A stretch of DNA of 64,000 nucleotides from Actinomycetospora chiangmaiensis DSM 45062 (GTDB taxonomy: Bacteria; Actinomycetota; Actinomycetes; Mycobacteriales; Pseudonocardiaceae), in contig NZ_KB903240.1 in the NCBI RefSeq assembly GCF_000379625.1, positions 392,980 through 456,979 of the forward strand, given 5' to 3'. Below are positions 59,725 through 64,000 of this stretch, in pieces (the stretch's first letter is position 1; each line of letters opens with the position of its first letter). Both the position numbers and the translations under genes were made by a program. The notes below the pieces were generated by a model that had not been told where the DNA came from, made no database searches, and saw only the letters and a program-made list of their open reading frames with translations.

Positions 59725-60571
59725 GCCGGGACTCCTCCAGCCTTCCTGACGACGGGTCGTGCGGCTTCGGTGGTCGGGTTCCCCCGTCGGCGTGCTCCCC
59801 CGGATGGTCTGTCATCTCCGGATTCCATCCGAGCCGCCGCGATACGGCCTCGCCCGCCTCGACCACGCAGCGCACCAGGTGCTCGCGCGGGAGGGCCAGG
59901 AAGCGCATGACCGGCGCCCCCACGCTGATGGCCGCCACGACGTCGCCGCCGGGGCCGAACACCGGCGCGGCGAGGGACGCGACGCCGATCTCGCGCTCGT
60001 CGACCGCGTCGGCCCAGCCGCGGCGGCGGACCGCGGCGAGCTCGGCGCGGACGGCGTCCGGGGCGACGATGGTGTGCGGTGTCAGGGCGGGGAAGCCACG
60101 CGCGATCACGGCCTCCCGGCGCTCGGCGGGCATCGCGGCGAGCAGCACCTTCCCCGAGCTCGTGCAGTGCAGCGGGACGCGGCGCCCGGTCTCGTGGAAC
60201 AGCCGCAGCGAGTGCGAGCTCTCCAGCCGGTCGACGTAGACCACCTCGTCGCCGTCGAGGACGCCGACCTGCGAGGACTCGCCCGTCTGCTCCCGCAGCT
60301 CGACGAGCACCGGACCGGCGGCGCCGTGCAGGTCCATGTGCGCGCGCACGGCCTCGCCGAGCTCGAACACCACCATGCCGAGCCGGTAGCCGCCGTTCTC
60401 GGCCCGGGTCACCAGCCCCTCGGCGGCCAACGTGGTGAGCAGGCGGTGCACCGCCGACTTGCCGAGGCCCAGTCGGCGGGCGAGCTCGGAGACCCCGAGC
60501 GTCTCCTCGCGGGACAGGAAGGCCTTGAGCAGGCGGGCGGCGTTGGTGACCGACTGGAGCGTGGCGTCCAC
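59711..60571 (-). CDS. IclR-family transcriptional regulator
   Basis: 286 aa. Winged helix residues 5-65 (LGVSELARRLGLGKSAVHRLL, 20+ residues around 25-45), linker helix, then the IclR effector domain (GESSQVGVLDGDEVVYVDR, CTSSGKVLLA, VASLAAPVFGPGGDVVAAISVG). Extra hydrophilic C-terminus of about 30 residues. GTG begins immediately after the stop of the upstream hypothetical gene. It lies inside the meta-cleavage operon and probably binds the palindrome at 61294. Confidence 0.92.
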   Translation of the reverse strand: MDATLQSVTNAARLLKAFLSREETLGVSELARRLGLGKSAVHRLLTTLAAEGLVTRAENGGYRLGMVVFELGEAVRAHMDLHGAAGPVLVELREQTGESSQVGVLDGDEVVYVDRLESSHSLRLFHETGRRVPLHCTSSGKVLLAAMPAERREAVIARGFPALTPHTIVAPDAVRAELAAVRRRGWADAVDEREIGVASLAAPVFGPGGDVVAAISVGAPVMRFLALPREHLVRCVVEAGEAVSRRLGWNPEMTDHPGEHADGGTRPPKPHDPSSGRLEESRHARV

Positions 60572-61279
60572 TCAGACCGCCCCGGCGGTACCGGCCGGGG
60601 TGCCCCCGAGCGCGGTGACGAGGACCCGGCGGACCGCGTCGGGGTCGGGCGCGGCACCGGGTCGCAGCGCGGCGTCGACGGCGTCGGACACCGGGGCGTT
60701 GTGCGGCGCGATCGCCCGGGCGAGCAGGACCTGCGCCCGGGCGAGACCCGCCGTCGCCGCACCCTGCATCTCGTCGACGAGGGCCTCGCGGCCGCGGGCC
60801 CGGGAGCGCAGGGCGTCGAAGTCCCGGGCGGCCGCGGAGTGGCCGGCGGCCAGCCCCGAGCCGACGTGCCCGGCGTGGTGGGGCGAGAGCCCGGAGCCGG
60901 GCTGCGTCACGAGGTGGTAGAGGACGGTGGAGATGCCCAGCGTGCCCCGCACCTCGTCGGGACGGGGTCCCCCGCCCTCGTCGATCAGGCCGAGCGCGGG
61001 CAGCACCACGGGGTCGTAGAACCGGACCGTCCAGTCCAGGCCGTCGAGCGACCCGGGGAGCTCGACCTCCTCGCCGCGCAGCGGTCCGAGCGGCTCGGTG
61101 GTGGCGAGGACGTGCAGGTGGCGGGCCCCGGCGGCGACCACCGTGAAGCGCCCGGCCGCGAGCAGCGGCATCCGCCCGCGCACCGCCGGCGGGAACGTCT
61201 CCGCCTGCTGGGCGTAGGCGGCGTGGATGCCCTCGACGTAGCCCGCGACGGCACGGCGCATCGCCATCGGGTCGGCCAC
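60572..61279 (-). CDS. Unrecognised protein, first gene of meta-cleavage operon
   Basis: 235 aa, GTG 61279 with AGGAGGG seven bases upstream; ATG 61267 is less well placed. Mostly alpha/beta with VAGYVEGIHAAYAQQAETFPP, a RHLHVLATTEPLGPL strand, a histidine-rich stretch GSGLSPHHAGHVGSGLAAGH (about 128-147) and a long C-terminal helix; no signal, no cofactor motif I know. Being upstream of and contiguous with iclR-dmpE-dmpH-dmpI suggests a role in the pathway, perhaps substrate handling. Function unknown. Confidence 0.65.
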   Translation of the reverse strand: MADPMAMRRAVAGYVEGIHAAYAQQAETFPPAVRGRMPLLAAGRFTVVAAGARHLHVLATTEPLGPLRGEEVELPGSLDGLDWTVRFYDPVVLPALGLIDEGGGPRPDEVRGTLGISTVLYHLVTQPGSGLSPHHAGHVGSGLAAGHSAAARDFDALRSRARGREALVDEMQGAATAGLARAQVLLARAIAPHNAPVSDAVDAALRPGAAPDPDAVRRVLVTALGGTPAGTAGAV

Positions 61280-61293
61280 GTCGGCTCCCTCCT

Positions 61294-61335
61294 GCGTTCC
61301 GGCGTCCGGAACGCTGCCTCTTCTCCCCGGAACGC
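61294..61335. promoter_or_regulatory. Palindromic operator between divergent meta-cleavage operons
   Basis: Perfect inverted repeat GCGTTCCGG-CGT-CCGGAACGC (61294-61314), plus an extra half-site CCGGAACGC at 61327-61335. It lies 15 bp upstream of the minus-strand operon start (61279) and 80 bp upstream of the first extradiol dioxygenase. TTCCG-N3-CGGAA fits IclR-family sites. A TAGCGT hexamer at 61345-61350 is a possible -10 on the plus strand. Confidence 0.7.
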
Positions 61336-61393
61336 TAGGGCGGTTAGCGTCGTGACGTCAAGCACACCGGAGTTTCGACGAGAGGACCCGCAG

Positions 61394-62308
61394 GTGGGCA
61401 TCCTTCGCCTCGCGCACGTCGACGTACGGACCCCCGACCTGGACCTGTCGACCGCCTACTACACCGAGGTCATGGGGCTGCAGCAGGTGCAGCGCACCGA
61501 GGACGCCGTGTACCTCAAGTGCTGGGACGAGGAGGACCACCACTCGCTGCGGATGCGCTACCACCCGCGCACCGGGCTGGACTCGTTCACGTTCCGGGTG
61601 GAGGCCGAGGACGACCTCGCCGACTTCGAGAACAAGGTCGAGGCCTATGGCTGCCCGACGTCGCGGGTGAGCCGCGGCGAGGCCGTCGGACAGGGCGAGT
61701 CGCTGCGCTTCGAGGTGCCGTCCGGCCAGATCATGGAGCTGGTCTGGGACATCGAGAAGACCGGCAACCTGCTCGGCAAGCACAACCCGTCGCCCACCCC
61801 GCCGCCCGACCTGCCGGGCATCGCTCCGCCGCGCATGGACCACATGCTGGTCAACGCCGAGGAGGTCGCCGAGTCGGCGCGCTTCTTCATCGACGTGCTC
61901 GGGCTGCGGATGACCGAGCAGGTCCTCGACGGCAACGGCCACCAGCTCGGCGTCTGGCTCGCCGGCCGCACGAACTCCCCGCACGACATCGCGATCGTCA
62001 ACGGCCCGAACGGCGCGCTGCACCACTGGGCCTACTGGCTCGACGACTGGGACCACATCCGCAAGGCGGCCGACACCCTCGCCTTCAACGGCGTGCAGAT
62101 CGACCAGGGCCCGACGCGGCACGGGGTGACCCGCGGCAACACCATCTACTTCTTCGACCCGCTCGGCATCCGCAACGAGGTCTTCACCGGCGGCTACTGG
62201 GTCGACCCCGACACCGAGATCCTCACGTGGACCGAGGACAACTTCGGCAAGGGCCTCTTCTACTACGAGAACGTCGTCAGCCAGCGCTTCCTGCGCATGC
62301 ACACGTGA
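61394..62308 (+). CDS. Extradiol (catechol 2,3-)dioxygenase, copy 1
   Basis: 304 aa type I extradiol enzyme, two VOC modules. N-terminal LRLAHVDVRTPDLDLSTAYYTEVMGL; second-module metal ligands: His in RMDHMLVN (about 151), His in GALHHWAYW (about 213) and Glu in IRNEVFTGGYW (about 264). Catalytic His region PTRHGVTRGNT. Cleaves a catechol next to a hydroxyl with O2, giving a semialdehyde. GTG start; first gene of the plus-strand operon. Aromatic substrate unknown. Tandem with the paralogue at 62317. Confidence 0.92.
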   Translation: MGILRLAHVDVRTPDLDLSTAYYTEVMGLQQVQRTEDAVYLKCWDEEDHHSLRMRYHPRTGLDSFTFRVEAEDDLADFENKVEAYGCPTSRVSRGEAVGQGESLRFEVPSGQIMELVWDIEKTGNLLGKHNPSPTPPPDLPGIAPPRMDHMLVNAEEVAESARFFIDVLGLRMTEQVLDGNGHQLGVWLAGRTNSPHDIAIVNGPNGALHHWAYWLDDWDHIRKAADTLAFNGVQIDQGPTRHGVTRGNTIYFFDPLGIRNEVFTGGYWVDPDTEILTWTEDNFGKGLFYYENVVSQRFLRMHT

Positions 62309-62316
62309 GGGGTCCG

Positions 62317-63261
62317 ATGCCGAACAACTCCACGTCCGACCGCATTCTCCGGCTGCAGCACGTCGAGATCCGGGTCCCCGACCTCGAGCTCGCCGCCGCC
62401 TACTACACCGAGGTGCTCGGCCTGGTCGAGACCGCGCGCGACGAACGCGACGGCGCCGAACGCGTCTTCCTCAAGTGCTGGGACGAGCGCGAGCACCACT
62501 CGGTGATCCTGCGGGCCGCGCCCACCCACGGCCTGGACCACATGTCGTTCAAGCTCCACGCCCCCGAGGACCTCGACCACTTCACGACGAAGCTCGAGGC
62601 GGCCGGGATACCCGTCAAGCGGTTCGCCGCCCGCGAGCTCGGTCCGGGCTGGGGCGAGGCCATCCGGTTCGAGGCACCGTCCGGTCACCTCGTCGAGCTG
62701 GTCCACGGCACCGAGCGCATCGGGAACATGCTGCCGATGCAGAACCCGCCGCCCCGGCCGCAGGACCTCGTGGGCATCGCCCCGCCCCGGCTCGACCACA
62801 TCTTCGTCATGGCCGAGGACGTCGAGGCGTTCACCGCCTTCTTCACCGAGCTGCTCGAGTTCCGCCTCACCGAGCAGATCCTCGCGAACGACGGGCACCA
62901 GCTCGCCACGTTCCTCGAGCACTCGCACACCCCGCACGACATCGCCGTCATCACCGGCCCGAACGGTGCGCTGCACCACTTCGCGTTCTGGATGGACGAC
63001 TGGAACGGCATCCGCGACGCCGCCGACACGCTCGCCTACCACGGTGTGCCGATCGACGTGGCCCCCACGCGGCACGGCGTCACCCGCGGCTACACCACGT
63101 ACTTCTTCGACCCGGCCGGCAACCGGAACGAGCTGTTCACCGGCGGCTACTGGGTCGATCCCGACTTCGAGCCCATCACCTGGACCGAGGAGGAGATGGG
63201 CCGCGCGATCTTCTACTACCACCGGCAGGTCAACGAGCGCTTCTTCACGGTGCACTCCTGA
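62317..63261 (+). CDS. Extradiol (catechol 2,3-)dioxygenase, copy 2
   Basis: 314 aa, clearly homologous to copy 1 throughout (LKCWDEREHHS vs LKCWDEEDHHS; PNGALHHFAFWMDDWN vs PNGALHHWAYWLDDWD). Metal ligands His (RLDHIFV), His (LHHFAFW) and Glu (NRNELFTGGYW) retained, so both copies can be active. Differences cluster in the N-terminal module and the residues lining the active site, suggesting different substrate ranges. Starts 8 bp after copy 1 and its stop overlaps the phosphatase start by one base. Confidence 0.92.
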   Translation: MPNNSTSDRILRLQHVEIRVPDLELAAAYYTEVLGLVETARDERDGAERVFLKCWDEREHHSVILRAAPTHGLDHMSFKLHAPEDLDHFTTKLEAAGIPVKRFAARELGPGWGEAIRFEAPSGHLVELVHGTERIGNMLPMQNPPPRPQDLVGIAPPRLDHIFVMAEDVEAFTAFFTELLEFRLTEQILANDGHQLATFLEHSHTPHDIAVITGPNGALHHFAFWMDDWNGIRDAADTLAYHGVPIDVAPTRHGVTRGYTTYFFDPAGNRNELFTGGYWVDPDFEPITWTEEEMGRAIFYYHRQVNERFFTVHS

Positions 63262-64000
63262 TGGCGCGCGACCCGCGGTCGGTGGACCGCTACGAGACGC
63301 CGGACTACCTCTCGAAGTACCGCTCCCGACGCCAGGCGTCCGACGCTCCCGACGCGGAGGCGCCGACCGAGGACGGCACCCCGCTCTACCTGCGCCGCTT
63401 CCGGGAACGGACCACGGCCTCGTCGGGAACCGAGACCAGCGTCTCCTACGACGGCGAGCGCTTCACACCGGCCCTCGCCGAGGCCAGCCGCGGCAAGGAG
63501 ATCGCCGCGCCGGTGGAGCGCCGGGCGAGCGAGAAGATCGTCTGCGAGATCTCGATCATCCGGCACGGGATCACCCAGGGGTACTCGACCGACGCCGGCC
63601 TGACCCCGATGGGTGCGTGGCAGGCGCACCGGCGCGGGCACGAGCTCGCGCGGCGCTGGTCGGACGGGGACAAGGTGCTGCTCGTCTGCGCCGACACCAA
63701 CCGGGCCCGTCAGACCGCCGACCAGCTCTTCCGCGGCGCCAAGGACGGCCTGTCGATGTGGGGCATCGACGCCGAGATCACCGACAAGGAGCCGATCCCG
63801 GAGCTGCGCAACTTCGGGGTGTGGACCCCCGACGGGCTCCGCGACGTCACCTCGGCGTTCCGGCAGTACCAGGCGACGAACGAGACGCTGGAGCGGCTCG
63901 CCGTCGGGGACCGGCCGCGGTGGCTCGTCGAGATCGACCGGTTCTACCGGACCCAGCTGGGCGGGGCGGACCCGATCCAGGAGTGGCTGACGATCCCGAT
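63261..64000 (+). CDS. Histidine-phosphatase family protein (3' end outside window)
   Basis: At least 246 residues, open to the edge. Residues 1-95 are a charged N-terminal extension (YETPDYLSKYRSRRQASD); catalytic SIIRHGITQGYSTDAGLTPMG near 98-117 (RHG), VCADTNRARQTADQL (about 144-158) with the second Arg, and an Glu-bearing helix KEPIPELRNFGVWTPDG. Phosphoglycerate-mutase-like phosphatase; the physiological phosphate ester is unknown. One-base overlap with the dioxygenase puts it in the aromatic operon, an uncommon partner that may connect to the dikinase at 45190. Confidence 0.8.
   Translation, partial: MARDPRSVDRYETPDYLSKYRSRRQASDAPDAEAPTEDGTPLYLRRFRERTTASSGTETSVSYDGERFTPALAEASRGKEIAAPVERRASEKIVCEISIIRHGITQGYSTDAGLTPMGAWQAHRRGHELARRWSDGDKVLLVCADTNRARQTADQLFRGAKDGLSMWGIDAEITDKEPIPELRNFGVWTPDGLRDVTSAFRQYQATNETLERLAVGDRPRWLVEIDRFYRTQLGGADPIQEWLTIP

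Noticed and set aside
1-64000. Transposons, prophage, tRNA/rRNA genes, replication or attachment sites
   Set aside because: No transposase, integrase or phage-type protein, cloverleaf or terminal repeats were recognised; short RNA genes cannot be fully excluded by eye.

Overview
The window is 64 kb of very GC-rich (roughly 70% or more by eye), gene-dense chromosome with many GTG starts, ATGA/GTGA overlaps and apparently leaderless starts. It carries an actinobacterial-type LexA box next to a DUF222 (13E12-family) gene, an actinobacterial QcrB, LytR-CpsA-Psr and DUF6542 envelope genes, and IclR/LacI/HxlR regulators. This points to a soil actinobacterium, most likely Pseudonocardiales (Pseudonocardia/Actinomycetospora-like); the genus is an inference. 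I recognised no rRNA, tRNA, CRISPR array, prophage or insertion sequence.

Layout. 0-9.7 kb: SOS-boxed DUF222 gene (cut by the edge), MarR regulator, two membrane proteins, thioesterase, polyphosphate kinase 2 facing a diverged CHAD protein, glutamate decarboxylase, a double-length acyl-CoA dehydrogenase with a truncated SBF-like symporter remnant, and an SDR. 9.8-21.3 kb: a polyol-utilisation locus of mannitol-dehydrogenase-family enzyme, four-gene ABC importer, LacI repressor, xylulokinase and nucleoside phosphorylase, tied together by two copies of one LacI-type operator; an orphan cytochrome b (qcrB) sits inside it. 21.3-31.4 kb: secreted S1 protease, DUF6542 and LCP envelope genes, DUF1345, MFS, GNAT, methyltransferase, CbtAB cobalt transporter, NYN-OST-HTH protein, L,D-transpeptidase. 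31.6-45 kb: acyl-CoA synthetase, two enoyl-CoA hydratases, HxlR-SCP2 regulator, the lower meta-cleavage operon (acetaldehyde dehydrogenase, 4-hydroxy-2-oxovalerate aldolase, fused tautomerase), M24 peptidase, SDRs, double-DUF1003 protein, HAD hydrolase. 45-57.5 kb: a split PEP-synthase-like dikinase, a second L,D-transpeptidase, CtaG-like protein, Rieske oxygenase with a zinc-ribbon partner, USP, P450 and a MEDS-domain partner-switch pair. 57.5-64 kb: a divergent meta-cleavage cluster (hydratase, decarboxylase, 4-oxalocrotonate tautomerase, Rieske ferredoxin and IclR on one strand; two tandem extradiol dioxygenases and a histidine phosphatase on the other) around a perfect palindrome.

How it fits together. 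The two meta-cleavage operons complement each other: extradiol cleavage, decarboxylation, hydration, aldol cleavage and acetaldehyde oxidation can yield pyruvate and acetyl-CoA from a catechol. The split dikinase, Rieske oxygenase and P450 are candidate upstream steps. The semialdehyde dehydrogenase of the classical route was not found here. At DNA level the window holds several long hairpins at gene ends, and a 12-mer (CCCGACGACGGG) recurs about ten times in different reading frames and between genes.
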